Assembly: GCA_016222805.1 (NCBI GenBank)
Contig: JACRQG010000004.1
Span: forward strand, 289,201-353,200
Length of the DNA: 64,000 nucleotides
Reading direction: 5' to 3'
Source: Verrucomicrobiota bacterium
Lineage (GTDB): Bacteria; Verrucomicrobiota; Verrucomicrobiia; Opitutales; Opitutaceae
Positions 53,165-62,013 of the stretch are shown here, in pieces (the first letter of the stretch is position 1; every line of letters starts with the position of its first letter). The translations under genes were made by a program, and so were the position numbers. The notes beneath the pieces were generated by a model. It was not told the DNA's origin. It ran no database searches and was given only the letters and a program-made list of their open reading frames with translations.

Positions 53165-54430
53165 ATGCTGCACGCGATCAAACCTGAGGAACACGGCCCG
53201 CTGGGCGCGAGCATGGCGCACGCAGTGCAGACGTGCGTGCACTGCGGGTTTTGCCTCGCGGCGTGTCCGACCTACCAGGAACTGGGCCAGGAGATGGATT
53301 CCCCGCGGGGACGCATCATCCTGATGAAGCAGGTGCTGGAGGGAACGCTGCCCGCGGCTGAGGCGCAGCCTCATATCGACCGGTGCCTCGGTTGCCTCGC
53401 GTGCGAGCCGGCCTGCCCGAGCGGCGTACCTTATCGCGACTTGATCAGCCCCTACCGGGCCACGGTGTCCGCGACCGCCGAGCGGACCGCCGGCGAGCAG
53501 TTGCGGCGCCGACTCGCGGCCCTGACGATCCCGCACCCCGGACGATTTCGCTGGGCCCTGCGGGGAGCCGCCGTGGGTCGGGCGGTCGAAGGCTTCGTCC
53601 CGGAAGTGCTTCGCCCCATGCTGGCCCTCGCGCCGCCGGAGGTGCCTCCGGCCGTCACCCTCCCGCGCTTGACGACGGCCCGGGGCGGACGTCGCGCCCG
53701 CGTCGCCCTGCTGGCGGGTTGCGCGCAACAGGTGCTCGACCCCGACATCAACCTGGCGACCATCGAGGTCCTGGCGCGTAATGGCGTGGAGGTGATCGTG
53801 CCGGAGCGGCAGGCCTGCTGCGGCGGACTGGCCTGGCACACCGGGGACCACGCGGCCGCCCAGTCGTTTGCCCGGCGCAACCTCGCCGCCTTCCCGGCCG
53901 ACGTCGACGCCATCGTCACCAACGCGGCGGGCTGCGGCTCGACGATGCACGAGTATCCGCTGATCCTGCGCGGGTCCCCGGACGAGGAGCACGCGCAGTC
54001 GTTTGCCCGGCGGGTCGTGGACGTGAGCGTCTTTCTGATGAAGCTCGGCCTGCGGGAGAAGCCGGCGGGGGGGCCGGGGACCCAGGTCGTGGCCTACCAC
54101 GACGCCTGCCACCTGGCCAATGCGCAGGGAGTGAGGGCGGAACCGCGGGCGCTGTTGAAGCAGATCCCGGGTCTGGAATTGCGCGAGCTGGCCAACGCCC
54201 ACCTGTGCTGCGGCAGCGCCGGCACCTACAACCTCGACCAACCGGGGATGGCCCAGTCGCTCGGCGAGCAGAAGGCGCGCGCCGTCCTGGCCACCGGCGC
54301 GACCGTTGTGGCGACGGGCAACATCGGCTGCCTCACCCAGCTCAAGGTGCACCTCGCGCGCCTGGGCTCTCCGGTGCGGGTGCGGCACACCCTGCAAATC
54401 CTGCGGGATGCCTACGATGCCGCCGGGTGA
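53165..54430 (+). CDS. glcF: Glycolate oxidase iron-sulfur subunit GlcF
   Basis: 421 residues. Two [4Fe-4S] motifs: C24, C27, C30 and C34 (CVHCGFCLAACP) and C74, C77, C80 and C84 (CLGCLACEPACP). Two CCG-type motifs follow (ACCGGLAWHTGD, LCCGSAGTYN) with the cysteine-rich DUF224 fold. The subunit passes electrons from the flavin subunits to the quinone pool. ATG selected so as to keep the first cluster at the usual distance; upstream in-frame sequence is the glcE shadow. Confidence 0.92.
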   Translation: MLHAIKPEEHGPLGASMAHAVQTCVHCGFCLAACPTYQELGQEMDSPRGRIILMKQVLEGTLPAAEAQPHIDRCLGCLACEPACPSGVPYRDLISPYRATVSATAERTAGEQLRRRLAALTIPHPGRFRWALRGAAVGRAVEGFVPEVLRPMLALAPPEVPPAVTLPRLTTARGGRRARVALLAGCAQQVLDPDINLATIEVLARNGVEVIVPERQACCGGLAWHTGDHAAAQSFARRNLAAFPADVDAIVTNAAGCGSTMHEYPLILRGSPDEEHAQSFARRVVDVSVFLMKLGLREKPAGGPGTQVVAYHDACHLANAQGVRAEPRALLKQIPGLELRELANAHLCCGSAGTYNLDQPGMAQSLGEQKARAVLATGATVVATGNIGCLTQLKVHLARLGSPVRVRHTLQILRDAYDAAG

Positions 54431-54469
54431 GTCCACCCGCGGATCGACACGGCAAGAACTTCTCCCCCG

Positions 54470-54946
54470 ATGAACCGCGTGCTCCCGTTGATTCGGCTCC
54501 TGGTCACGGTGACGGCGCTGGCGCTTGGTGGCGGGCGGGCGGCCGAGTCGGCGGCCGTGGCCGCGGTGCGGCAGGCGGACGCGGCGCGTTGTGCCGCGAT
54601 GATGCGGGGCGACGGGGCGGCCCTGGCCGGCCTCCTCTCGGAGGAATTGCGCTTCGTACACTCGGATGGCCGTCTCGAGCGCAAGGCCGACTACGTGCGC
54701 AACCTCATGGCCGGCGACACGGAGTACCGGGACGTGAAGATCTCCGGCCTCGAGGTTCTCGAGCCGCGGCCGGGCGTGGTGATCGTGATCGGGGCGCAGG
54801 AGATGCGGAAGCGGCTGGGGCCGACCTGGTCGGAGATCCGGCTGCGTTACCTGGCGGTCTGGCGCGAGGAGGGCGGCACCTGGCGGATGTATGCGTGGCA
54901 GTCCATGCGCCCGGCGGGCAACAGCACGGTGCCGGCAAAGCAGTAA
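54470..54946 (+). CDS. Secreted SnoaL/DUF4440-like protein
   Basis: 158 residues: signal peptide ~1-24 (LVTVTALALGGGRAAES), then an NTF2-like fold of the DUF4440 kind: AAVAAVRQADAARCAAMMRGDGAALAGLLSEELRFVHSDGRLERKADYV is one such helix-plus-strand pattern (~26-75). Small NTF2-like proteins may bind a ligand or act as an enzyme; activity unknown. Lies 39 bases after glcF on the same strand, so may be co-transcribed. Confidence 0.8.
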   Translation: MNRVLPLIRLLVTVTALALGGGRAAESAAVAAVRQADAARCAAMMRGDGAALAGLLSEELRFVHSDGRLERKADYVRNLMAGDTEYRDVKISGLEVLEPRPGVVIVIGAQEMRKRLGPTWSEIRLRYLAVWREEGGTWRMYAWQSMRPAGNSTVPAKQ

Positions 54947-54960
54947 CATCGCAGCGGCTG

Positions 54961-54993
54961 CCCGCGCGGCGGGGTCACCGCGCCCACCGGAGG
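54961..54993. repeat. GC-rich palindromic repeat
   Basis: GCGCGGCGGGGTCACCGCGC then CCACCGGAGG, between the convergent DUF4440-like and permease genes. Confidence 0.65.
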
Positions 54994-55043
54994 CGCCGGC
55001 TTCGGCACGCGGTGCGGAGATTTCTTTTCCGCGGAGCTCGCGC

Positions 55044-56732
55044 TTATTTTACCCCGGGGACGACCCCCGGCCAGACGTAGGCCTGGAGCATCACCAGCAG
55101 GCCGACGAGGACGGCGAGGGCCACGCTGTGCCAGAAGACGGCGCGGAGGATCGTGCCGGCCGCCGGGCTTTCGGGGTGGCCTCCGGTGGCGACGCTCGCG
55201 ACGACGATGCTCTGCGCGTCGATCATCTTGCCCATCACCCCGCCGGAGCTGTTGGAGGCGCACATCAGCACCGGGGAGAACCCGAGTTGCTCGGCGGTGA
55301 CCTTCTGCAGGTTGCCGAAGAGCACGTTGGACGAGGTGTCGCTGCCGGTGAGCGCGACGCCGAGCCAGCCGATCAGGGGGGAGAAGAACGGGAAGAGCCA
55401 GCCGGTGCCGGCCAGGGCGAGCCCCATCGTGGTATCCGTGCCGCTGTAACGCGTGGTGAAGCCGAGCGCCAGCATGAGCGCGATCGTGAGCAGCGAGATG
55501 CGGACCCGCAGGAGGGTGTGGCCGTAGATGGCGAGCGCGCGGCGGGCGCCGACGCCCAGGCAGAGAATGGAAGCGGCGCCGGCGAGGAGCAGGGCGGTGC
55601 CGGTGGCGGAGAGCAGGTTGAGGTTGAAGACCGCCTTCTCCAGCGTGGGCGACGGGGCGACCGGAGGCATTTTCTGCACGGCGTTGTGCAGCAACGGAAC
55701 CGGGATCTGCGGGGCGAACCAGGCGTTGAGCTGGTTCTTCACGCCGGGCAGTCCCCAGACGAAGACGAAGCCGGTGAGAAACAGCCAGGGCAGCCAGGCC
55801 CGCCACGGCGCGGAGCGCGGTGCTGCGGCAGAGGCGAGGTCCGGCTCCGGCGTGGCCGGACTCGCGGGTGCGGGAAGCGGAGTTTCCTCCCTGGTTCCGC
55901 TCGCGGTCCGCCCCGCGGGGCGCGGTTGCCAGAAACGCATCAGCACGACGACGGCGAGCATCGAGACGGCGGCGCTGACGATGTCGACCAGCCACGGACC
56001 GTGGAGGTTGCTGATGAGGAACTGCATCAGGCCGAAGCTCGCCCCGGCGGTGAGGCAGGCGGGCCACACCTCAAGCATGCGACGCCAGCCGACCTGGGCC
56101 CAGACGAGCCAGAAAGGGACGATGAGCGAAAAGAACGGCAGCTGTCGTCCCACCATGGCGCTGAGGTCGAGGAGATCGAGGCCGGTGAGCGGGGCCAGCG
56201 TGGTGAGCGGGATGCCGAGGGAGCCGTAGGCCACGGGGGCGGTGTTGCCGATGAGGGCGAGTTTGGCGGCCTCGAGCGGCTTGAATCCCAGGCCGATCAG
56301 CAGCGCCCCTGAAATGGCGACCGGCGCGCCAAAGCCGGCGGCTCCCTCGATGAAAGCGCCGAAACTGAAGGCGATCAGCAGCGCCTGGATGCGGTGGTCG
56401 CCCGACACCCCGGCGATCTGCCGCTGCAGCACGGTGAACTGGCCCGTTTCGACGGAGATTTGGTAGATGAATAGAGCGTTGAGGATGAGCCAGCCGATCG
56501 GCAGCAAGCCGAAGGCGGCTCCGTAGCCGGCGGAGGCCAGGGCCAGGGGGGCGGGCATGCCATACACGACCATGGCGGTGGCGAGCGCGACACCCAGGGC
56601 GATGAGGGCCGCCAGATGGGCGCGGACGTGCCAGAAGGCGAGCAGGCCAAGCAGCACGGCCACGGGCAGCGCCGCAACGAGCGCCGAGAGGCCGATGCCT
56701 CCGAGCGGGGCATAGGTTTGGGACCAGGGCAT
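55044..56732 (-). CDS. L-lactate/glycolate permease (LctP family)
   Basis: 562 residues with about thirteen membrane helices. The LctP/GlcA family signatures [20 protein letters not shown] and [16 protein letters not shown] are present, along with [19 protein letters not shown]. Transports lactate, glycolate or both with protons. Convergent with the glcDEF operon rather than co-transcribed, but the adjacent glycolate oxidase genes fit a supply role. A Pro/Ala-rich loop (~285-320) is longer than expected. Confidence 0.9.
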   Translation of the reverse strand: MPWSQTYAPLGGIGLSALVAALPVAVLLGLLAFWHVRAHLAALIALGVALATAMVVYGMPAPLALASAGYGAAFGLLPIGWLILNALFIYQISVETGQFTVLQRQIAGVSGDHRIQALLIAFSFGAFIEGAAGFGAPVAISGALLIGLGFKPLEAAKLALIGNTAPVAYGSLGIPLTTLAPLTGLDLLDLSAMVGRQLPFFSLIVPFWLVWAQVGWRRMLEVWPACLTAGASFGLMQFLISNLHGPWLVDIVSAAVSMLAVVVLMRFWQPRPAGRTASGTREETPLPAPASPATPEPDLASAAAPRSAPWRAWLPWLFLTGFVFVWGLPGVKNQLNAWFAPQIPVPLLHNAVQKMPPVAPSPTLEKAVFNLNLLSATGTALLLAGAASILCLGVGARRALAIYGHTLLRVRISLLTIALMLALGFTTRYSGTDTTMGLALAGTGWLFPFFSPLIGWLGVALTGSDTSSNVLFGNLQKVTAEQLGFSPVLMCASNSSGGVMGKMIDAQSIVVASVATGGHPESPAAGTILRAVFWHSVALAVLVGLLVMLQAYVWPGVVPGVK

Positions 56733-56857
56733 GGGGCGGGGAAGGCGGGGTGCGCCAGCGGGCGCGGTGGGAAGTCAGCGAGACCGAGGGACCGGAAGAA
56801 AGCGAGCGTGGGGAGTTCGGAAAGGCGTCGGCGCGGGGCTAGGGTGTCACGCTCCGT

Positions 56858-56888
56858 TGGGCGGCGCGCCCTCGCCCCGCCCACACGG
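56858..56888. repeat. GC-rich palindromic repeat
   Basis: GGGCGGCGCGCCCTCGCCCC then GCCCACACGG, upstream of the permease start and past the corA stop. Confidence 0.6.
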
Positions 56889-56925
56889 AATCCAGGATGA
56901 AGTGGAGCGACGTGGCTTCGTCATC

Positions 56926-57894
56926 CTAGAACCAGCGCCGTTTCTTCAGATAGACAGCCAGGATGGCGGTCGTGGCCAGCATCAGGCCGAGCGCCCAGAA
57001 GTAGCCGTTCTCCAGTTCGGGCATCGTCTTGAAGTTCATCCCGTACCAGGTGCCGATCACCATCACCGGGATCGTCACGGCGGTGATGGCGGTGAGGAAC
57101 TTGATCCCCTCGTTGGCCTCGAAGGTCGCCTTGTTGAGGTAGATGTCGAAGGCCATCAGCAGGCGTTCGTGGTAGCCGACGGCGGTTTCCTCGAGGCGCG
57201 CGAGGTTGTCGCGCAGATCCCGGAAATACGGCAGCAGCTTCGGGCGGATCATCTTGTTGTCCCCGCGCGCGAGCCGCTCGATCACGTCGCGCTGCGGGCG
57301 GACGATGGTGCGCAGCCGGGTGAAGTCGTTGCGCACATGCAGCATCTCGCTGACCAGCTCGCCGTGCACCGACTCCTTGGCCAGCACGTGCTCCTCGAGT
57401 TCCTCGAGCTCGGCCCGGAGTTCGTCGATCACCGGCGCATAGTTGTCGACCAGCAGGTCGATCAGGGTGTGGGCGATGCGATCCGGGCCGCGCGGACCGA
57501 CCCCGACGTTCTTGGCCAGCCGGTCGATCAGGGTCGTGACCGAGCGCAGCGGCGCGGTGTGGAAGGTGACCAGGTAGTCCTTGCCGAGGAAGAGATCGAG
57601 CTCCGTGGTATTGAACTTCTCGGTACGGGTGAAGTCGACGGCGTGGGTGACGAGGAAGAGGTAGTCCTCGTAGTCCTCGACCTTCGGCAGCGAATTGGGC
57701 TGCACGCAGTCCTCGATCGCGAGCGGGTGGAATTGGAACACACCCTCGAGGATGGCCTTCGTCTCCTCCGGGGTGGGATCGGCGAGGTCGACCCAGAGGA
57801 CCAGGCCCTTGTCGGCGCGGACCAGCCGGAGCGCCTCGAGCTCGAGATCCTGGCCGACGATCCGGCCGTCGCTGAAGATGAAGGAGCGAATCAT
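56926..57894 (-). CDS. corA: Magnesium/cobalt transporter CorA
   Basis: 322 residues, standard for the family. The C-terminal signature YGMNF is at ~286-290 between two membrane helices (ITAVTIPVMVIGTW before, ALGLMLATTAILAVYL after). The N-terminal cytoplasmic alpha/beta domain begins MIRSFIFSDGRIV and contains RPQRDVIERLARGD. Forms a pentameric channel for Mg2+ in the inner membrane. On the minus strand, 55 bases past the ptsN-like stop. Confidence 0.93.
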   Translation of the reverse strand: MIRSFIFSDGRIVGQDLELEALRLVRADKGLVLWVDLADPTPEETKAILEGVFQFHPLAIEDCVQPNSLPKVEDYEDYLFLVTHAVDFTRTEKFNTTELDLFLGKDYLVTFHTAPLRSVTTLIDRLAKNVGVGPRGPDRIAHTLIDLLVDNYAPVIDELRAELEELEEHVLAKESVHGELVSEMLHVRNDFTRLRTIVRPQRDVIERLARGDNKMIRPKLLPYFRDLRDNLARLEETAVGYHERLLMAFDIYLNKATFEANEGIKFLTAITAVTIPVMVIGTWYGMNFKTMPELENGYFWALGLMLATTAILAVYLKKRRWF

Positions 57895-57920
57895 CGCCGG
57901 CGAGACTGGGGCGGGAGCGG

Positions 57921-57956
57921 GGCGGCGTCGAGCCGCGAGGAGGCGGCCGCTACAGG
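57921..57956. repeat. Palindromic repeat overlapping the EIIA-gene stop
   Basis: GGCGGCGTCGAGCCGCGAGG then AGGCGGCCGCTACAGG. CTA of this element is the stop codon (TAG) of the EIIA-like gene. Confidence 0.55.
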
Positions 57957-58420
57957 CCGAGCTTGGCTTCGGCCGCGGCGATCGCCGCGATGAAGGCCTC
58001 GGGGGTGGGGGCCTGCAGGAAGGTCGCGCGGTCGGCGGGATCCTTCAGGATCTTGCAGAGGGCGCTGACGACGGCGAGGTAGTCGCCGGGCTTGGTCTTC
58101 GGGGTGCCGAGCACGAAGAAGAGGCGCACGATCTCCCCGTTCTGATCGAAGGGAATCCCGTGGTCGGCGCGGCCGACGGCCATGACGATCTTGCGCACGT
58201 GCTCGGTGCGGGCGTGGGGCAGCGCGACCGAGTTGCCGAGGCTGGTGGTGTCGAGGCGATCGCGGGCGAGCAGCTCCTCGTAGAAGCCGGGGAAGTTGGC
58301 CACGTCGGCGTGCCCGTCGAGCAGCTTCGCGATCTCGTTCAGCGCCGCGGTGCGCTTGGTGCTGTGCAGGTGCAGCGCGATACGCGAGGGATCGAGGAGC
58401 GAAGTGATGCGGCCGGGCAT
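57950..58420 (-). CDS. PTS EIIA (nitrogen-type, PtsN-like) protein
   Basis: 156 residues, single EIIA domain of the fructose/PtsN superfamily. The phosphorylation site is H69 in SVALPHARTEHV; upstream GFYEELLARDRLDTTS and downstream RLFFVLGTPKT are typical. PtsN-type proteins regulate by phosphorylation rather than transporting sugar; an EI or HPr gene is not in the window. The start MPGRITSLLDP is chosen since upstream sequence is divergent from the next gene. Its stop codon lies in a palindromic repeat. Confidence 0.88.
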   Translation of the reverse strand: MPGRITSLLDPSRIALHLHSTKRTAALNEIAKLLDGHADVANFPGFYEELLARDRLDTTSLGNSVALPHARTEHVRKIVMAVGRADHGIPFDQNGEIVRLFFVLGTPKTKPGDYLAVVSALCKILKDPADRATFLQAPTPEAFIAAIAAAEAKLGL

Positions 58421-58531
58421 GGCACGAAGAGCCAACGCCGAACCGGAAAAGAGGAAAGGACAAAAACGGCGGCGGCCGGCAGACGGCGGAAAAGGCGTTG
58501 CGGCGGCGGGAGCGGGGCGGACACTGGCGCG

Positions 58532-59101
58532 ATGAAACGCTGGATCACGCTGGGCGGATGCTGGGTGGGGCTGGCCGCGGGCCCGATCGGGGCGGCCGAG
58601 GCGCCGTTCTCGCGCGCGGTGCCGCCGGCGGAGTTTGCGGCGGCGGGGCTGACGAAGCTCACGCCGGAGGAGGTGGCGCGGCTGGATGCGCTCGTGCGCG
58701 AGTACAAGAGCGGCGCCCTGGAACGGGCGCGCCGGGAGGCGGCGGCGGCCGAGTCCCGCGCGGCCGCCGCGGAGGCGAAGGCCGCCCGGGCCGCGGCGGA
58801 GAAGAAGGACGAGCCGGGGTTCCTGGAGCGAGCCCGGGTGCTCGTGGCGCCCGGCACGCAGGTGGACGTGGCGGCGGTGGAAAGCCGGATCGCGGGGGAG
58901 TTTCGCGGCTGGGAGGCGCGTACCGTGCTGGTGCTGGAGAACGGCCAGCGCTGGCAGGTCACCGGCGGCGAACCCTACGTGACGCCGCCGATCCCGGGAC
59001 CGGCGGTGAAGATATCTCCGGGTACATTCGGGTCGTTCTGGATGACGATCGAGGGCGTGCGCCCGCGGGTGAAGGTCACGCGGGTCGACGTGGGGCGGTA
59101 G
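58532..59101 (+). CDS. Secreted coiled-coil protein of unknown function
   Basis: 189 residues. Signal peptide ~1-22 (ending PIGAAEA). Residues ~45-95 are an Ala/Glu/Arg-rich coiled coil (ALERARREAAAAESRAAAAE). A C-terminal beta-rich domain (~100-189, ARTVLVLENGQRWQVTGGEP) recalls small OB- or SH3-like folds. No family recognised. Divergent from the EIIA gene, with a 111-base gap. Confidence 0.75.
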   Translation: MKRWITLGGCWVGLAAGPIGAAEAPFSRAVPPAEFAAAGLTKLTPEEVARLDALVREYKSGALERARREAAAAESRAAAAEAKAARAAAEKKDEPGFLERARVLVAPGTQVDVAAVESRIAGEFRGWEARTVLVLENGQRWQVTGGEPYVTPPIPGPAVKISPGTFGSFWMTIEGVRPRVKVTRVDVGR

Positions 59102-59252
59102 AGGGTGGAAGGTGGGAGCCGTCGAGGGGGCGGACGATCGGACGGAAACGCACACGCCGGGGCCTGAGCAGGCGTCGAAAGGTCCAAACCAGCCCGCCCG
59201 CCGGCGGAACCACGGCCTGCCAGTGGCCGCGCCTGGACCGAAGCGAACTCCT

Positions 59253-59325
59253 GGTCGGGGCCGGCCTGAACGCGGCCGGCTACATCATCCGAGGTCTTAT
59301 CCTTGGGTTGCGGCCTTGAGCCGCG
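59253..59325. repeat. Intergenic repeat, long GGCCGG...GGTTGCGGCC type
   Basis: GGGGCCGGCCTGAACGCGGC then CGGCTACA, a variable spacer, then CCTTGGGTTGCGGCCTTGAG. Second copy of the element at 6607-6678. It fills about a third of 59102-59341, where I see no gene. Confidence 0.65.
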
Positions 59326-59341
59326 TTGGGATGAAGGCAGG

Positions 59342-60136
59342 CTAGATCTTCGCGAGGATGGCCTTGATCCGCTTCCACGCGGCTTCGCGCGCCTGCTTGT
59401 TTTCGGCGCTCCCGGCGGGATCCTCGCCGGCACGCATGAAGCCGTGGCCGGCCCCCTCATAGGTCACCGGTTCGTAGAACTTGCCGGCGGCCTTCATGCC
59501 CTCGATCGCGGCCGGGATGCCGGCGTTGATGCGGGCGTCATTGCTTCCGTAGAAGCCGTGGATGGGCGCCTGTATCTTCGGCATGTCCTCGGCCTTCGCC
59601 GCCGAGCCGTAGAAGACGAGGCCCGCCTGGATGCCCGGATTGTGGACCGCGTAGAGAAACGTCTTGGCGCCGCCCCAGCAGAAGCCGCCGACCACCACCT
59701 TGCCGTTGCAGGCGTCGAGTTTCTTCACGTAGGCGACGGCGGCATCGAGGTCGGCGTCGATCTGCGTCTGCGCCAGGCCCTGGATCTTGCCGCGGACCCC
59801 GTCGCCACTGCCGAGGGATTCGGTGCCACCGCCGTTCGGACCGGCCCCGGAAAGAAAATCGGGCGCGATCGCGATGTAGCCCGCCTCGGCGAACTGGTCG
59901 ACGACGCCCCGCACCCAGTCCGTGAGGCCGAAGATCTCGTGGATCAGCACCACGGCCGTCGCCTTGTTCCGCACCTCGGGAAAGCCGAGGAAGCACTTCA
60001 CTTCGCGGCCGCCGTGCTTGACGGTGACCCATTCGAGGTGGCGCGGGGATTTTTCGAGGCGCGCCTTGGCCCAGTCCTGGGCGATGGCGGGGACGGAAGC
60101 GGCGAGCAGCGCCGCGACGAGGACGAGACGTTTCAT
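59342..60136 (-). CDS. Secreted dienelactone hydrolase-family protein
   Basis: 264 residues. Signal peptide ~1-20 (ending IAQ). The catalytic triad of dienelactone hydrolases is readable: C153 in GGFCWGGAK, D200 in YGSNDARI, H231 in GAGHGFM; E67 in HEIFGL is also conserved. Such enzymes hydrolyse dienelactones in aromatic degradation or act as general esterases; export suggests an extracellular or periplasmic substrate. Nothing next to it names a pathway. Confidence 0.88.
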   Translation of the reverse strand: MKRLVLVAALLAASVPAIAQDWAKARLEKSPRHLEWVTVKHGGREVKCFLGFPEVRNKATAVVLIHEIFGLTDWVRGVVDQFAEAGYIAIAPDFLSGAGPNGGGTESLGSGDGVRGKIQGLAQTQIDADLDAAVAYVKKLDACNGKVVVGGFCWGGAKTFLYAVHNPGIQAGLVFYGSAAKAEDMPKIQAPIHGFYGSNDARINAGIPAAIEGMKAAGKFYEPVTYEGAGHGFMRAGEDPAGSAENKQAREAAWKRIKAILAKI

Positions 60137-60324
60137 GGTGGGTAGGGAGGAAAGGAGCCGGGGCAGGGGGAAGCCGCGGCCGGGTGGGCAGGACGCGGTA
60201 AGGAAAGGGACCGTGGGAACAAAGCAAGCCGGGAGCAGGGAAACGGAATCCCGGGCTGGTGCGTCCTGCTGCTCGCGTTCCTCGCGGGACGCCTGCAGTC
60301 TCCGCCGGTCAACCCCTTCCGATC

Positions 60325-61827
60325 ATGTCCCTCCTCCGCCGCCCGTCCCGTGCCCTGGCCCCCCTTGTCGCCGCCTTGATCCTGCTCGGGGCGGCCCGGG
60401 CCGGCGAAACGCCGCTGCCGGAGCAGGCGCGGACAGCGATGGCGCGGGCGACTGGCTTCATGCGCTCGATTGCGACCGAGGGCGGCTACCTGTGGCGCTA
60501 TTCTCCGGACCTAAAGGAGCGTGCCGGGGAGAATGTCGCCACGCCCTCCCAGATCTGGGTCCAACCGCCTGGCACGCCCTCGATGGGCATGGCCTTCCTG
60601 CGGGCCTGGGAGGTGACTCGCGATCCGCGGTACCTCGATGCGGCCAAGGCGGCGGCCGATGCGCTGGTGACCGGGCAGCTGGAGTCGGGCGGCTGGGACT
60701 ACCTGGTGGACTTTGATCCGCAACAGAGCGTGCGCTGGTACCGACGCAGCGATGTCGGCCGGATCTCCGCCGCCGAGGCGGCGAAGCGCCGCAACATCAG
60801 CACCTACGACGATGACAACACCCAGAGCGCGCTCCGACTGCTGGTGGCGGTGGCCGAGGCGGCCGGGCAGGCGGACGAGCCGCGCGATCGGCGGATCCGC
60901 GAGGCGCGGGACTACGGTTTGCGCAAGCTGCTGGAGGCCCAGCGGCCGAACGGCGGGTGGCCGCAACGCTGGGCGGGCGCGCCGGTCGACCCGGCGGAGT
61001 ACCCGGTCCGGCCGGCCGCCTTTCCCGCCGACTACCCGCGTGAGTACCCAAAGTCCAATTACATGGGGCACTATACGCTCAACGACAACACCCAGCGTGA
61101 CTGCGTGACGACGCTGCTCGACGCGGCGCAGCGCACGGGCCGGCCGGAGTATCGGGCGGCGGCGCTGCGCGGGGGCGATTTCCTGATCCTGGCGCAACTG
61201 CCCGAGCCGCAACCGGCGTGGGCCCAGCAGTACGACCCGCTGTTGCAGCCGGCGTGGGCGCGGGCCTTCGAGCCGCCGAGCGTGTGCTCAGGCGAGAGCG
61301 TCGGCGTGATGCGTCTGCTGGTGGACCTCTATCTCGAGACCGGCGACGAGAAGTACCTGGAGCCGCTGCCGCGGGCGATCGCGTGGTTCCGGCGCTCGGA
61401 AGTTTCCCCGGGCGTCTGGGCCCGGATGTACGAATTGCGCACCAACACCCCCATCTACGGGGACCGCGACGGGAAGATCAAATACCGCATCGCGGATCTC
61501 AGCGAAGAGCGGCAGACCGGCTATTCCTGGCAGGGGGACTACGGGGTGCCGGGGGCGATCCGGCATTATGAGGACGTGAAGGCGAGCGGGCGCGCGACGA
61601 TCCAGGCCCGCCGGGCCGCGGCCGAGGCGAAGTCCCGGAGCGCGGAAGGCCGGGCGGCGCGGGCCCGGGCCCTCGAGCCGCGCGTGCGGGAAATCATCGG
61701 CCGGCTGGACGCGGAGGGACGCTGGATCGGCCCGGGCGGCCGGCGCGTCAACGGCCCCCAGATCACGACGATGGCGTTTCTGATGAACCTGCGCGTCCTC
61801 TGCGAGTACCTGGAAGCAGTGAAGTGA
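60325..61827 (+). CDS. Secreted pectate-lyase-like (PelA/PL10-type) protein
   Basis: 500 residues. Signal peptide ~1-26 (ending ARAGE). The body is helix-rich (alpha/alpha toroid), with family-like markers ISTYDDDNTQSALR (~158-171), EAQRPNGGWPQRW (~206-218) and NYMGHYTLNDNTQRDCV (~246-262). Pectate lyases of this type cleave polygalacturonate by beta-elimination. The match is from motifs only and should be read as probable. Starts at MSLLRRPSRAL; a longer in-frame reading lacks a signal peptide. Confidence 0.72.
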   Translation: MSLLRRPSRALAPLVAALILLGAARAGETPLPEQARTAMARATGFMRSIATEGGYLWRYSPDLKERAGENVATPSQIWVQPPGTPSMGMAFLRAWEVTRDPRYLDAAKAAADALVTGQLESGGWDYLVDFDPQQSVRWYRRSDVGRISAAEAAKRRNISTYDDDNTQSALRLLVAVAEAAGQADEPRDRRIREARDYGLRKLLEAQRPNGGWPQRWAGAPVDPAEYPVRPAAFPADYPREYPKSNYMGHYTLNDNTQRDCVTTLLDAAQRTGRPEYRAAALRGGDFLILAQLPEPQPAWAQQYDPLLQPAWARAFEPPSVCSGESVGVMRLLVDLYLETGDEKYLEPLPRAIAWFRRSEVSPGVWARMYELRTNTPIYGDRDGKIKYRIADLSEERQTGYSWQGDYGVPGAIRHYEDVKASGRATIQARRAAAEAKSRSAEGRAARARALEPRVREIIGRLDAEGRWIGPGGRRVNGPQITTMAFLMNLRVLCEYLEAVK

Positions 61828-62013
61828 CGGCCGGGGCCGGATTCCGGTTGGGCCGGGCTTCCCCGTCCGGCGGGCTGAACCGGGGCGATGTCATCCGGAC
61901 CATCGCGGCGACGGAGCAGGGTCCGCGCCGCGCTACATTTTTCCCGTTCTGAGTGTGTCTTTCCCCTCGTCGGGCGCGGGCCGGGAGGGGCAGTGTGCGG
62001 CGGTTTCCTGCGT

